The notes under the pieces are model-generated. The model searched no databases. It was given only the letters and a program-made list of their open reading frames with translations, and was not told the DNA's origin. From the NCBI GenBank assembly GCA_045649545.1, contig JAZRQE010000032.1, positions 1 through 39,070 of the forward strand: DNA of 39,070 nucleotides, written 5' to 3'. Below, piece after piece: positions 25,164 to 33,491 of the stretch; positions within the stretch are counted from its first letter, which is position 1; each line of letters starts with the position of its first letter. The stretch is from UMGS172 sp045649545. GTDB lineage: Bacteria; Bacillota; Clostridia; Oscillospirales; Acutalibacteraceae. Position numbers and translations under genes: made by a program.

Positions 25164-25469
25164 TTACAGTAATTCCAATATCTGTGCTTTAGGCATTGCA
25201 CCAACCGTTTGATTAGCGATTTTACCTTCCTTTACAACCACCAACATAGGTATGCTCTGAACACCGAAAGCTGCAGCTAATTCAGGCTGCTCGTCAACAT
25301 TTATTTTACCAACCTTAATATCATCACGTTCCTCAGCAATTTCATGAACGATAGGGCCTACCATCTGACATGGTCCGCACCAATCGGCATAAAAATCAAT
25401 TAAAACTGTTTTCTCTGATTTCAAAACCTCGTTTTCAAAATTATCTTTAGTAATATTTAAAATAGACAT
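25164..25469 (-). CDS. trxA: Thioredoxin
   Basis: 101-residue cytoplasmic disulfide reductant. The active site is WCGPC in FYADWCGPCQM, with the cis-proline in VQSIPMLVV and the usual thioredoxin length. ATG 25469 has AGGAG eight bases upstream. The GTG at 25478 is less likely because it begins within the ribosome-site spacing. It is transcribed from its own promoter, divergent from the galE unit. Confidence 0.96.
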   Translation of the reverse strand: MSILNITKDNFENEVLKSEKTVLIDFYADWCGPCQMVGPIVHEIAEERDDIKVGKINVDEQPELAAAFGVQSIPMLVVVKEGKIANQTVGAMPKAQILELL

Positions 25470-25500
25470 TTTTGTCACTCCTTTAATTTATTCTACATTT

Positions 25501-25529
25501 ATTTTAACACGAATTTTCCATTATTTCAA
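25501..25529 (-). promoter_or_regulatory. trxA promoter
   Basis: On the minus strand, TTGAAA (25524-25529) and TAAAAT (25501-25506) have 17-base spacing, about 32 bases before the thioredoxin start codon. Confidence 0.7.
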
Positions 25530-25554
25530 CAATTTAAATTAACACTATATTTTA

Positions 25555-25583
25555 TTGCAAAATCGTTATATATATGTTATAAT
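25555..25583 (+). promoter_or_regulatory. Promoter of the oxidoreductase remnant and galE
   Basis: TTGCAA (25555-25560) and TATAAT (25578-25583) with 17-base spacing. A leader hairpin follows (AAAATGAC at 25594-25601 against GTCATTTT at 25616-25623). No other promoter is evident before galE. Confidence 0.75.
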
Positions 25584-25649
25584 GTAATGGTTAAAAATGA
25601 CGAGTATACTAACTTGTCATTTTGACACTTAATATTCGTAGAGATTTTG

Positions 25650-26033
25650 ATGAAAACAGACGTAGTTATCGTTGGTGCGGGTGCATTTTCCGACGGCAAA
25701 CGCACTTGGGATAAGGAATTAGCCCGTGCAAACTTAAAACCAACCTTACCTGATGCAGTTGCAGGCGATATTACCGCCGCAATGCCCTACCGTGCAATGA
25801 CCAATATCATAAACTTTATTCAGGCAGTTGACCACGTTGTCCCCAGTTTTGCTTCAACTGAAACCTTGTTTTACAGTCCTGAATTAAAGTTTTACAGCAA
25901 CCGCGTAAAAATGGATGAAAATCTTACAACAAGTGTTGAAGGTCTTTACTGTTTAGGTGATTCCAGCGGTTGGACAAGAGGACTTATGATGGCATCTGTT
26001 ATAGGTGTACTCATGGGCCGTAAATTAGTTTAA
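25650..26033 (+). pseudogene. Internally deleted FAD-dependent oxidoreductase (COG2509-like)
   Basis: 127 codons that read as three joined pieces of a normally roughly 450-residue FAD-dependent dehydrogenase. The start MKTDVVIVGAG is the first strand and half of the FAD-binding GxGxxG. It runs directly into AFSDGK, which in full-length relatives follows another GAG around residue 90. It then jumps to the C-terminal domain (LKPTLPDAVAGD, LKFYSNRV, GLYCLGDSSGWTRG). All joins are in frame, so a short protein could be made, but the FAD fold is missing. It is most likely a decaying gene whose promoter still serves galE 24 bases downstream. A functional mini-protein is possible but unsupported. Confidence 0.8.
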
Positions 26034-26057
26034 TTTTTCCTGAAAGGGTGTATTATT

Positions 26058-27071
26058 ATGGCAATTTTAATCACAGGCGGTGCCGGTTATATCGGCAGCC
26101 ACACTTGTATTGAGCTTTCAAAAGCAGGCTATGACATCGTTGTTGTAGATAATCTTCGTAACAGTAAGGAAGAATCCTTAAAACGAGTTGAGAAAATTAT
26201 CGGCAAACCGGTAAAATTCTACAAAGCAGACGTCTGCGACCGCGAGGCTCTTCGCACTATTTTTAAAGAAAACAATATTGAGGCGGCAATTCATTTTGCA
26301 GGCTTAAAAGCTGTCGGTGAGTCGGTTAAAATCCCGATGGAGTACTATAAAAACAACATTGATTCTACCTTTGCACTGTGCGATGTTATGCAGGAATTTG
26401 GTGTTAAGAAAATCGTTTTCTCCTCCTCTGCTACCGTTTACGGCGTTGCAAAAACAATGCCGTTGGTTGAGAATATGCCTTTAGGTGCCATTAACCCTTA
26501 CGGTAGAACAAAATTGTTTATTGAAGAAATTCTTCGTGACCTTTTTGTTTCAGACAACGGTTGGAGTATTGCTTTACTTCGTTATTTTAACCCCATCGGT
26601 GCTCACGAAAGTGGAATTATAGGTGAGGACCCCAAGGGTATCCCTAACAACCTTATGCCTTATATTTCGCAGGTTGCAGTCGGCAAGTTAGAGAAACTTC
26701 ACGTTTTCGGCAACGATTACAATACAGTAGATGGCACAGGTGTGCGTGACTATATTCACGTTGTTGACTTGGCTGACGGTCACGTTAAAGCAGTAAACTG
26801 GGCTTTGAACAATACCGGATGTGAGGCTATTAACCTCGGCACCGGTAACGGTTGCAGTGTTTTACAGTTAAAAGACGCTTTCCAAAAAGCTTCTGGAATT
26901 GAAATTCCGTATATTATTGACCCTCGCCGTCCCGGTGACCCTGACGAGGTTTATGCAAATGCTGACAAGGCGAAAAACCTCTTAGGTTGGGAAGCAAAAC
27001 GCACAATTGAAGATATGTGTGTTGATACCTGGCGTTGGCAAAAAGGCAACCCTGACGGTTACGTTGAATAA
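26058..27071 (+). CDS. galE: UDP-glucose 4-epimerase GalE
   Basis: NAD-dependent enzyme interconverting UDP-galactose and UDP-glucose in the Leloir pathway, also supplying sugars for surface polymers. 337 residues. Rossmann motif TGGAGYIGSH, catalytic Ser/Thr region SSSATVYG, and the YxxxK pair in NPYGRTKLF are all present. Its length is standard. An AAAGGG ribosome site lies about ten bases before ATG. A class II galT lies at the right end of the window, about 11 kb away. Confidence 0.97.
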   Translation: MAILITGGAGYIGSHTCIELSKAGYDIVVVDNLRNSKEESLKRVEKIIGKPVKFYKADVCDREALRTIFKENNIEAAIHFAGLKAVGESVKIPMEYYKNNIDSTFALCDVMQEFGVKKIVFSSSATVYGVAKTMPLVENMPLGAINPYGRTKLFIEEILRDLFVSDNGWSIALLRYFNPIGAHESGIIGEDPKGIPNNLMPYISQVAVGKLEKLHVFGNDYNTVDGTGVRDYIHVVDLADGHVKAVNWALNNTGCEAINLGTGNGCSVLQLKDAFQKASGIEIPYIIDPRRPGDPDEVYANADKAKNLLGWEAKRTIEDMCVDTWRWQKGNPDGYVE

Positions 27072-27082
27072 TTTATTAACTA

Positions 27083-27126
27083 AAATAACCCCTCACAGTT
27101 CTAAAGAAAACTGTGAGGGGTTATTT
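27083..27126. terminator. Bidirectional terminator between galE and htrA
   Basis: Perfect 18-base arms (27083-27100 and 27109-27126, core CCCCTCACAG/CTGTGAGGGG) with an eight-base loop; T runs exit on both strands. Confidence 0.9.
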
Positions 27127-27141
27127 TTATTTATTGTTTAA

Positions 27142-28503
27142 TCAATGGTCAGAGAAGAAATCGTCAAAATTTCCGTTTCCAAACGGATTGCCTGATGATT
27201 CGTCTGTAAATTCGATTATATAACTTGAATTTCCCTGGTCGGGTAAGAGTGCAGCATAAACTGAACCACTGGTTTTGGTTTTTTCGTGGTAAACAGTGAA
27301 ATTAAGCGGAACACCCGGTGCGGTGCTTTCGATAATATCAAGTGCTACATCACTACTTGTTATCTCAACATTATTGATGTGTGTAATAATATCATTGACA
27401 TTAATACCCTTACCGTAAAGGTCACTGTCGTCGCTTATGCTGACAATTTTCAAACCTGTGGGCGAGCCTAATATTTTACCCATAACAGAATTAATTTCAG
27501 TATAGGTAATACCAAGTCTTCCACGACCCGCAACATATCCATGTTTAATAAGCGAATCTGCAACCGATATGACGGTGTCTGACGGTATTGCATAACCAAT
27601 ATTATCATAAGAAGTACCTGCAAGTTTTACCGACGGAATACCAATCACTTGAGAGTACATATTAACCAAAGCACCACCTGAGTTGCCGGGGTTGATGGGT
27701 GCATCGGTTTGAATCATTTTGGTTGAATAACTTGACGAGCCGGTAAATCTTACCGCAGGTGATGAAACAGTTCCCGAAGTTAATACCGATTGCGACGAAA
27801 CACCGGTTGGGTATCCGATAGTTATAACCTCTTCACCTGAAATAACCTCACTGTAATTTCCGAAGGTTGCCTTCTTTAAGCCTGTAGCATTTATTTTTAA
27901 AACAGCCAAGTCGCTTCTTGTATCACCTGCTATAAATTCAGCATCATAAATCGAACCGTCATACAATGTTACCAAAAACTTCGGTGAAGCAACCTCGGCA
28001 TATATGTGGTCATTAGTTACAATATAACCGTCTTCGGTATATACAACACCGCTGGCATATCCCATAAGGGTTTTATTGGTATAAACAGAAATGCCAACCA
28101 CTGACGGATTAACATTATTATACACCGCGGTAATATTATACTGATGGTTAGCCTCATCCTTGCCTACAGTAGATGTCGAACCAGGCGTTTTATTATTACC
28201 GGCATTCAATTGGTTATTACCCAAAACATATCCTGCCGAAACAGCGATAATCAAAGCAACAACCACCGCAATCATTGAGAAAAATACTTTAACTCCGGTA
28301 TTTGAAGTATGCTCAACAGGCTTGGTTACGGTATCAAATGTAACGGTTGAACCGTTATCGTCAGGTTGAATATTTTCGGTTGCACCCTCTTCAATTTTAG
28401 GTGCAACCTCCGTTTCTTCGGTTAAAGACACCTTATTTTCTTCGACCGAGAGCACTTCATTTTCGGTGTTTTCGGTGGGAATATTATTGTTTTCAAAATC
28501 CAT
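27142..28503 (-). CDS. htrA: HtrA/DegP-type membrane serine protease with PDZ domain
   Basis: 453-residue envelope quality-control protease. A long acidic cytoplasmic N-terminus (1-70) precedes one transmembrane segment at about 72-95. The extracellular trypsin-like domain follows with His166 (VTNDHIY), Asp198 (RSDLAVL) and Ser275 (NPGNSGGAL). A PDZ domain lies at about 325-430. It starts five bases after the histidine-kinase stop codon, so it is the third gene of a regulator-kinase-protease operon. That arrangement implies control by, or feedback on, the two-component system. Confidence 0.95.
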   Translation of the reverse strand: MDFENNNIPTENTENEVLSVEENKVSLTEETEVAPKIEEGATENIQPDDNGSTVTFDTVTKPVEHTSNTGVKVFFSMIAVVVALIIAVSAGYVLGNNQLNAGNNKTPGSTSTVGKDEANHQYNITAVYNNVNPSVVGISVYTNKTLMGYASGVVYTEDGYIVTNDHIYAEVASPKFLVTLYDGSIYDAEFIAGDTRSDLAVLKINATGLKKATFGNYSEVISGEEVITIGYPTGVSSQSVLTSGTVSSPAVRFTGSSSYSTKMIQTDAPINPGNSGGALVNMYSQVIGIPSVKLAGTSYDNIGYAIPSDTVISVADSLIKHGYVAGRGRLGITYTEINSVMGKILGSPTGLKIVSISDDSDLYGKGINVNDIITHINNVEITSSDVALDIIESTAPGVPLNFTVYHEKTKTSGSVYAALLPDQGNSSYIIEFTDESSGNPFGNGNFDDFFSDH

Positions 28504-28508
28504 TAGAA

Positions 28509-29939
28509 TTATCCTTTCAAAGGTAATGTGATTACAAATTCGGTATAACTTTCTAAAACGCTATTGACAGTGATATTTCCCTTATGAATATCTACTATCG
28601 TTTTAGTAATATAAAGACCTAAACCCGTTCCCTCTTTGTTAATTGAACGCGATTTATCAGATTTGTAAAAACGTTCAAAAATCTGTTGCATTTCATTTTG
28701 CGGTATGCCCTTACCGTCATTTTTTATTGCAATTTTCGCTGTATTTTCGTCACACGAAACGGTGATTTCAATACTCTTGCCCTCAGGGGTAAATTTTATG
28801 GCATTATCAACAAGATTGTAAACCGCCTGATAAATCAAGTCGCGGTCGGCAGTAACTGTAACATCCGTCCCACCGTCAAGACCTTTAACATTAATATTTT
28901 TTGCTTCAATTCTCTGTTCTTGCGACAGCATAACCTCAACCGTTAAATCGGTTAAGCTGAAATTTACAGGATTAACCTTTTGCTCGCCCGACTCCAACCT
29001 TGCCAAGCTCAACATAGACTGAACAATGCGGGAAAGACGTTTGATTTCGGTCGAAACAATTGTAAGGTACTGCTCTTCCTTTTCGGGCGGTATAGTACCA
29101 TCTAATATGCCATCAATAAATCCACCAATTGTAGTCATAGGTGTTCTCAATTCATGAGAAACGTTTGCAATAAAACTACGCCGCATACTTTCAAGTTGAG
29201 TTAACGAGTTGGACATTGCGTTAAATGCCTTAGAAAGCTCGGCAATTTCATCGTCCCCGTTAACAGGAATACGCTCCGAAAAATCTCCTTTAGACATTTT
29301 AACCGCCGCATTTGACATCAAATTGACAGGTTTTGTTATTTTTTTAGTCGCAATGTAAAGGAAAACAAACAGTACAGTCAACGGCAACGCAGTGCAAAGT
29401 ATAAAAATATTAGTCAATTCAGACCACATACTTTGCAAAATGTGTGCCGGTGATGAAATTAAAACAAAGCCTGCAGCCGAGCCATTATTAGAGTAAAACG
29501 GGGCAACGGCGGTATAGTATGTCTTTGAAAAACGCCTACTTAAACGCCCAACTTCAAAATAACTGCCGTTTTGAGCTGAAGTTAGCACTTTTTCGGGAAT
29601 AACGCCTTTTGAGTGAATACAGTTTTTATCTTGAATCCACTCATCACAACTACAGGAAAAAACATTGCCGCTCGCATCGCAAACATAGGTTTCGCCAAGT
29701 ACGGCATTGGAAACTACGCTTATCATTGCGTCAAGACCGGCTTGAAAATTTATATTACTGTCGGTTCGACTGGTTAAAACGCTAGCCACCGTTTTGCAGT
29801 TATCGGTTAAAAGCTGTTTTTTATCGGTGATTAAATAATTGTTGACCGACACACTTATCAACACAAGAATCAACAAAACACTGACAACAAGTGCTATGGC
29901 AGTGGTCAAAAACAGCTTATGAAACAATTTGTTTTTCAT
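28509..29939 (-). CDS. Sensor histidine kinase (envelope stress type)
   Basis: 476 residues. Two transmembrane segments (about 10-32 and 174-197) flank an extracytoplasmic sensor domain with four cysteines (87, 96, 98, 107). A HAMP domain follows at about 198-250, the phosphoacceptor His262 lies in NVSHELRTP, and the ATPase domain has NLVDNAIKFTP and GTGLGLYITK. It pairs with the response regulator gene just upstream. With htrA downstream it resembles the CssRS/HtrA logic of Bacillus, though orthology is not shown. Confidence 0.95.
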   Translation of the reverse strand: MKNKLFHKLFLTTAIALVVSVLLILVLISVSVNNYLITDKKQLLTDNCKTVASVLTSRTDSNINFQAGLDAMISVVSNAVLGETYVCDASGNVFSCSCDEWIQDKNCIHSKGVIPEKVLTSAQNGSYFEVGRLSRRFSKTYYTAVAPFYSNNGSAAGFVLISSPAHILQSMWSELTNIFILCTALPLTVLFVFLYIATKKITKPVNLMSNAAVKMSKGDFSERIPVNGDDEIAELSKAFNAMSNSLTQLESMRRSFIANVSHELRTPMTTIGGFIDGILDGTIPPEKEEQYLTIVSTEIKRLSRIVQSMLSLARLESGEQKVNPVNFSLTDLTVEVMLSQEQRIEAKNINVKGLDGGTDVTVTADRDLIYQAVYNLVDNAIKFTPEGKSIEITVSCDENTAKIAIKNDGKGIPQNEMQQIFERFYKSDKSRSINKEGTGLGLYITKTIVDIHKGNITVNSVLESYTEFVITLPLKG

Positions 29940-29943
29940 AAAA

Positions 29944-30636
29944 TCAGTTCTGTTTTAATTCAAACTTATAACCAACACTCCAAACAGTCTTAATAGACCA
30001 TTGGTCGGAAATACCTTCTAATTTTTCACGAAGTCGCTTAACATGAACGTCTACGGTACGCGAATCACCGTAATACTCAAAACCCCAAACCTCATCAAGC
30101 AACTGGTCACGCGAATAAACACGGTTTGGATTACTTGCCAAATGGTAAACCAACTCCAACTCTTTAGGCGGAGTATCAACAGGCTTACCGTCAACAATTA
30201 ACTCATAATTTGTAAGATTAATAATCAACTTATCATATTTAACAATTTTTTCGGTATTTTCGTCACTGCCTGCAGTACGGCGAAGCACCGCCTTAACACG
30301 GGCAACCACCTCTTTTGAGTCAAACGGTTTAGTGACATAGTCATCAGCGCCGAGGTCAAGCCCTAAAATTTTATCAAACGTTTCACCCTTTGCCGTAAGC
30401 ATTATAATCGGCACAGATGATGATTTACGAATAGTTCTGCAAACCTGCCAGCCGTCTAACTTCGGCATCATAACATCAAGTAAAATAAGGTCAGGCTCTT
30501 CTAAGTTATATTTTACAATGGCAGCCTCGCCGTCATTAGCAATTATCGTATCAAAACCGTCTTTTTCCAAATAAAGACGCAACAACTCACAAATGTTAGA
30601 ATCGTCATCAACAATCAACACTTTTTTGTTGGGCAT
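29944..30636 (-). CDS. OmpR/PhoB-family response regulator
   Basis: 230 residues. Receiver domain with acidic residues at 10-12 (VDDDS), phosphoacceptor Asp54 in LILLDVMMPKLDG, and Lys in YVTKPFD. A winged-helix DNA-binding domain follows, with PPKELELVYHLASNPNRVYS and DSRTVDVHVKRLREKL. It is the first gene of the operon with the kinase and htrA, with GGGGAGG seven bases before ATG. It probably activates its own operon under envelope stress (inference from layout). Confidence 0.96.
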   Translation of the reverse strand: MPNKKVLIVDDDSNICELLRLYLEKDGFDTIIANDGEAAIVKYNLEEPDLILLDVMMPKLDGWQVCRTIRKSSSVPIIMLTAKGETFDKILGLDLGADDYVTKPFDSKEVVARVKAVLRRTAGSDENTEKIVKYDKLIINLTNYELIVDGKPVDTPPKELELVYHLASNPNRVYSRDQLLDEVWGFEYYGDSRTVDVHVKRLREKLEGISDQWSIKTVWSVGYKFELKQN

Positions 30637-30759
30637 AAATATACCTCCCCTTAAAAGTTTTAATCCTTAACTCTATTTTAAATCAACTACAGAAAAATAT
30701 ATGAATAAAATATTAAAAAACTGTGAGGTAACAGCAAAAAATATCAAAAAAACAAGAAA

Positions 30760-30785
30760 GGCCGCTTCAGAAAACTGAAACGGCC
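30760..30785 (-). terminator. Terminator after the zinc-ribbon gene
   Basis: GGCCGCTTCAG and CTGAAACGGCC (one wobble pair) with an AAAA loop. On the minus strand the stem is followed by TTTCTTGTTTTTTT. Confidence 0.85.
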
Positions 30786-30800
30786 GAAGTAAAGCAAAAT

Positions 30801-31082
30801 TTAAGCCTGCTCTTCCTTCATCTTGGCAAAGCACTCGCTGCAATATACGGGACGGTCGTCACGGGGTACGAACGGAACCATTGCGGGCTTTCCGCAAGAA
30901 GCACAAACGGCCTCATGCATCTCTTTCGGAGCTCTACCTGCATTCTTGCGTGCATCGCGGCACTTCTTGCAGCGTTGGGGCTCATTTACGAATCCTTTGG
31001 ACTCATAGAACTCCTGCTCGCCTGCAGTGAATACGAACTCTTCTCCGCAATCTTTGCACTTTAGGGTCTTGTCTTCGAACAT
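30801..31082 (-). CDS. Small zinc-ribbon protein (two CxxC-CxxC units)
   Basis: 93 residues. Two zinc-ribbon units are visible: CKDCGEEF with CKKC, and CASCGKPAMV with CSEC. The LKCKDCGEEFVFTAGEQEFY start is typical of small Firmicutes zinc-ribbon proteins of unknown function. ATG 31082 has GAGAGGT seven bases upstream. The 100-base leader behind the sigma-factor gene contains a tRNA-like sequence. Nucleic acid or protein binding is plausible but not established. Confidence 0.9.
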   Translation of the reverse strand: MFEDKTLKCKDCGEEFVFTAGEQEFYESKGFVNEPQRCKKCRDARKNAGRAPKEMHEAVCASCGKPAMVPFVPRDDRPVYCSECFAKMKEEQA

Positions 31083-31111
31083 GTTTTTTACCTCTCTCAA
31101 TATGAGTATTT

Positions 31112-31180
31112 TAGCCCCGGACGGAATCGCACCGACATCTTTGAATACAACGCTCTGCCTGATTTAAGCTACAAAGGGCA
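31112..31180 (-). ncRNA. tRNA-like sequence in the zinc-ribbon gene leader
   Basis: On the minus strand the segment reads like a shortened tRNA. It has a UAGC(U)U...GGCAGAGC D arm, a TGCGATTCC T-loop-like part with weak flanking pairing, and a 3' GGGGCTA against a 5' GCCC. It is about seven bases short in the anticodon and variable region, and the acceptor stem has mismatches, so it is unlikely to be a working tRNA. It could be a decayed tRNA or a structured leader element. It lies between the sigma-factor stop and the zinc-ribbon ribosome site. Confidence 0.4.
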
Positions 31181-31186
31181 TATAAA

Positions 31187-31735
31187 CTATTTTAATTTAG
31201 CACGAATACGCGAGACTGTATTATTGACAGATTTTAAATCAGTCTCAAGACGAAGTGCTATTTCCTTAGGAGAAAAACCGCGCAAAATATAAGAAAACAC
31301 GGCAAACTCCCTATTTGATAAATCGGTTCTTGCACGCTCTACCACTTTAAGATATTCATCTTTAACGGTAAGCCTTTGCTCGGGGTTAGATTGAGTATCA
31401 GCAATTTGCACGTCCCCTATATCAACTAAAAGTTCTTTAGGTATTTCAGTTAGTTTGTTCAAACGGCGTAAATAGTCCACAATAGATGCATCAATACACC
31501 TACGGGCAAAAGTGGTAAACCCGGAAAGTTCACAGTTATACTTTCTGAAAGCCGAAAGCAAACCGATGTTACCCTCCTGAATTAAATCCTCAAGTTCACA
31601 GTAATTGTTAAGATACCTTAAAGCCCTTGACTTGACAAGCGGAGCATAGTCGCTCAAAACAGTTACGACCGATTTAGAGGTAACATCCTTTGATATATCA
31701 CTGTTTATACTGCTTTCGGGAGTAATCAATAACAT
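31187..31735 (-). CDS. Sigma-70 family factor, SigH-like
   Basis: 182 residues. Region 2 has the core-binding motif DLIQEGNIGLLSAFRKYN. Region 4 helix-turn-helix occupies the end (PKEIALRLETDLKSVNNTVSRIRAKLK). Length and layout resemble SigH (Spo0H) and other small sigma factors lacking region 1 and most of region 3. No anti-sigma gene is adjacent. The ATG at 31735 is close to AAGGA; TTG 31729, with eight-base spacing, is an alternative start. It has its own consensus promoter, and the zinc-ribbon gene follows it. Confidence 0.9.
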   Translation of the reverse strand: MLLITPESSINSDISKDVTSKSVVTVLSDYAPLVKSRALRYLNNYCELEDLIQEGNIGLLSAFRKYNCELSGFTTFARRCIDASIVDYLRRLNKLTEIPKELLVDIGDVQIADTQSNPEQRLTVKDEYLKVVERARTDLSNREFAVFSYILRGFSPKEIALRLETDLKSVNNTVSRIRAKLK

Positions 31736-31785
31736 CTTCCTTGCCCGTTGATTTTACAAATGCATACAATTAACCATTTTCATTA

Positions 31786-31814
31786 ATTTTAACCGATTGT
31801 TTCTTTTCTGTCAA
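31786..31814 (-). promoter_or_regulatory. Promoter of the sigma-factor/zinc-ribbon unit
   Basis: On the minus strand, TTGACA (31809-31814) and TAAAAT (31786-31791) have 17-base spacing, about 50 bases before the sigma-factor start. Confidence 0.8.
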
Positions 31815-31856
31815 GTTTATTTTGCCGAAAAATAAAATTTAAGTAAAAGTGACAAT

Positions 31857-31894
31857 TTAAGGCACTGCTTTTAGTACAAAACGCGGTGCCTTAA
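31857..31894 (-). terminator. Terminator after pepD
   Basis: TTAAGGCACTGC and GCGGTGCCTTAA are 12-base arms with one wobble pair and a 14-base loop, about 40 bases after the pepD stop codon. The downstream U tract is short. Confidence 0.6.
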
Positions 31895-31936
31895 TTACTC
31901 ATAAAATATTTTATTGCAATTTAAAGTGTAACAAAA

Positions 31937-33361
31937 CTAAAAACTCTTCAATAATTCAACAAGGTATTCCCACACTCTGATTGAGCTTTCAACATCAAGT
32001 TTTTCATTTACTGTATGAACATCTAAAATATTAGGTCCTAACGATACAGCATCCATTCCGGGGATTTTTTCGGAAATAAGTCCACACTCCAACCCGGCGT
32101 GAATTGTTGCAACCTGAGGCTTACTGCCATACATTTTCTCGAAAACTGCAACCATTTTTTCTCTTAACGGTGAAACCTCATTATATTCCCAAGCAGGATA
32201 TGGTTCACCGCACTTTACAGCGAAACCGTAATTATACGCCGTTGCCGAAACCTTGTCGCTAACCTTTTTCAATTGAGAGTTATCCATACTGCGGATAAGC
32301 GACTCACAATACAAATTATCGTTAGAATATGTGCTTATTCCTATGTTGAGCGAGGTAATAACACCGGTTTTCCCCTCTTCGAGCACACCGTCAGAAACAT
32401 CGTTTAAAAATCCAATAATCCGATTAGTGTCGGTAACAGATAATGCTTTGCCAAAGTACCTTTTCTTATCAATATTTAACTTGAGGTTATCGTCAGGACT
32501 TGTAACCTCTAACGAACTAAACTTTAAATTGATTTTTTCTAAAACACTGTCAACGTTTTTACCGCAAACTGTAAACATTGCAGTACAGTTACACGGAATT
32601 GCATTGTTTTTAGAGCCGCTGGCTAATGATATAAGTCTGATTTGTCCGGCAACCTCATTTAATAAAGAAGCCATAACCTTTGCAGCATTCAAACGGCGTT
32701 TATGAATTTCAACGCCTGAATGTCCGCCTGCTAAACCGGTAAGGTTCAAGGTGACACAAGTACCCACAGATAAGGTTTCTTTAAACTTTTCAGTAACCGA
32801 AGCTGTAATTCCTCCGGCACAACCACAAAGAAGCGTTCCCTCTTCCTCAGAGTCAAGATTTATTAAATTTTTGCCCGAAAGCAGGCTGCCGTCAAGGTCT
32901 GCCGCACCGTATAATCCGGTTTCCTCATCCACTGTCAATAAAATTTCAAGCGGTGGCAACTGTAATTCTTTATCCTTAATTAATGCTAAACCGTAAGCAA
33001 TCGCAATACCGTCATCCCCACCTAATGTGGTATTTTCAGCAGTAATATACTTGCCGTCAAATGAAAGTTTTAAAGGGTCACGGGTAAACTCGTGCCTACT
33101 GTCAGGTGTTTTATCACAAACCATATCAAGATGTCCTTGAATTATAATCGGCTCTGATGTTTCAAACCCAACACCGCCAACCTTTTTTATAATGACGTTT
33201 CCGGCGTTATCTTGAACAGCATCACAACCGCACTCTTTTGCAAATTCTATGCAATAATCTGCAATTGCCTGGGTGTTGCCCGAACCATGCGGGATTTTGC
33301 AGATTTCATCAAATATTTTAAAAAATTCGTGATTGTAAGGAAATTTTTCTGAAATTATCAT
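31937..33361 (-). CDS. pepD: Aminoacyl-histidine dipeptidase (M20 family)
   Basis: 474-residue cytoplasmic metallopeptidase that cleaves Xaa-His and other dipeptides. Metal and catalytic positions are seen in order: IIQGHLDMVCD, TTLGGDDGIA, DEETGLYGA, NLDSEEEGTLLCGCAGG, and HAGLECG near the C-terminus, with a late His in DVHTVNE. This set and the length match PepD rather than the shorter PepT or PepV. AAAGGATG is nine bases before the start ATG. The leader contains a copy of the element-end sequence also found near ftsW. Confidence 0.96.
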   Translation of the reverse strand: MIISEKFPYNHEFFKIFDEICKIPHGSGNTQAIADYCIEFAKECGCDAVQDNAGNVIIKKVGGVGFETSEPIIIQGHLDMVCDKTPDSRHEFTRDPLKLSFDGKYITAENTTLGGDDGIAIAYGLALIKDKELQLPPLEILLTVDEETGLYGAADLDGSLLSGKNLINLDSEEEGTLLCGCAGGITASVTEKFKETLSVGTCVTLNLTGLAGGHSGVEIHKRRLNAAKVMASLLNEVAGQIRLISLASGSKNNAIPCNCTAMFTVCGKNVDSVLEKINLKFSSLEVTSPDDNLKLNIDKKRYFGKALSVTDTNRIIGFLNDVSDGVLEEGKTGVITSLNIGISTYSNDNLYCESLIRSMDNSQLKKVSDKVSATAYNYGFAVKCGEPYPAWEYNEVSPLREKMVAVFEKMYGSKPQVATIHAGLECGLISEKIPGMDAVSLGPNILDVHTVNEKLDVESSIRVWEYLVELLKSF

Positions 33362-33373
33362 CGTTTACATCCT

Positions 33374-33392
33374 TTAGCCAAAGCATTCAAAA
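33374..33392 (-). repeat. Lone copy of the palindromic element's end in the pepD leader
   Basis: The first 18 bases of the 6972 terminal repeat (TTAGCCAAAGCATTCAAA) recur here exactly. On the minus strand the copy lies between the pepD transcription start and its ribosome site. No matching inverted copy is found within 150 bases, so this is a single end only. Confidence 0.7.
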
Positions 33393-33402
33393 ATATAACC
33401 AT

Positions 33403-33431
33403 ATTTTACCCTAAACAAGAAAAATTTGCAA
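33403..33431 (-). promoter_or_regulatory. pepD promoter
   Basis: On the minus strand, TTGCAA (33426-33431) and TAAAAT (33403-33408) with 17-base spacing, about 40 bases before the pepD start codon. Confidence 0.75.
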
Positions 33432-33491
33432 CAACAAAACTCATATTATAAACATAAAACCTTAATTTTTACTAAAATATAAAAAAAGCAC

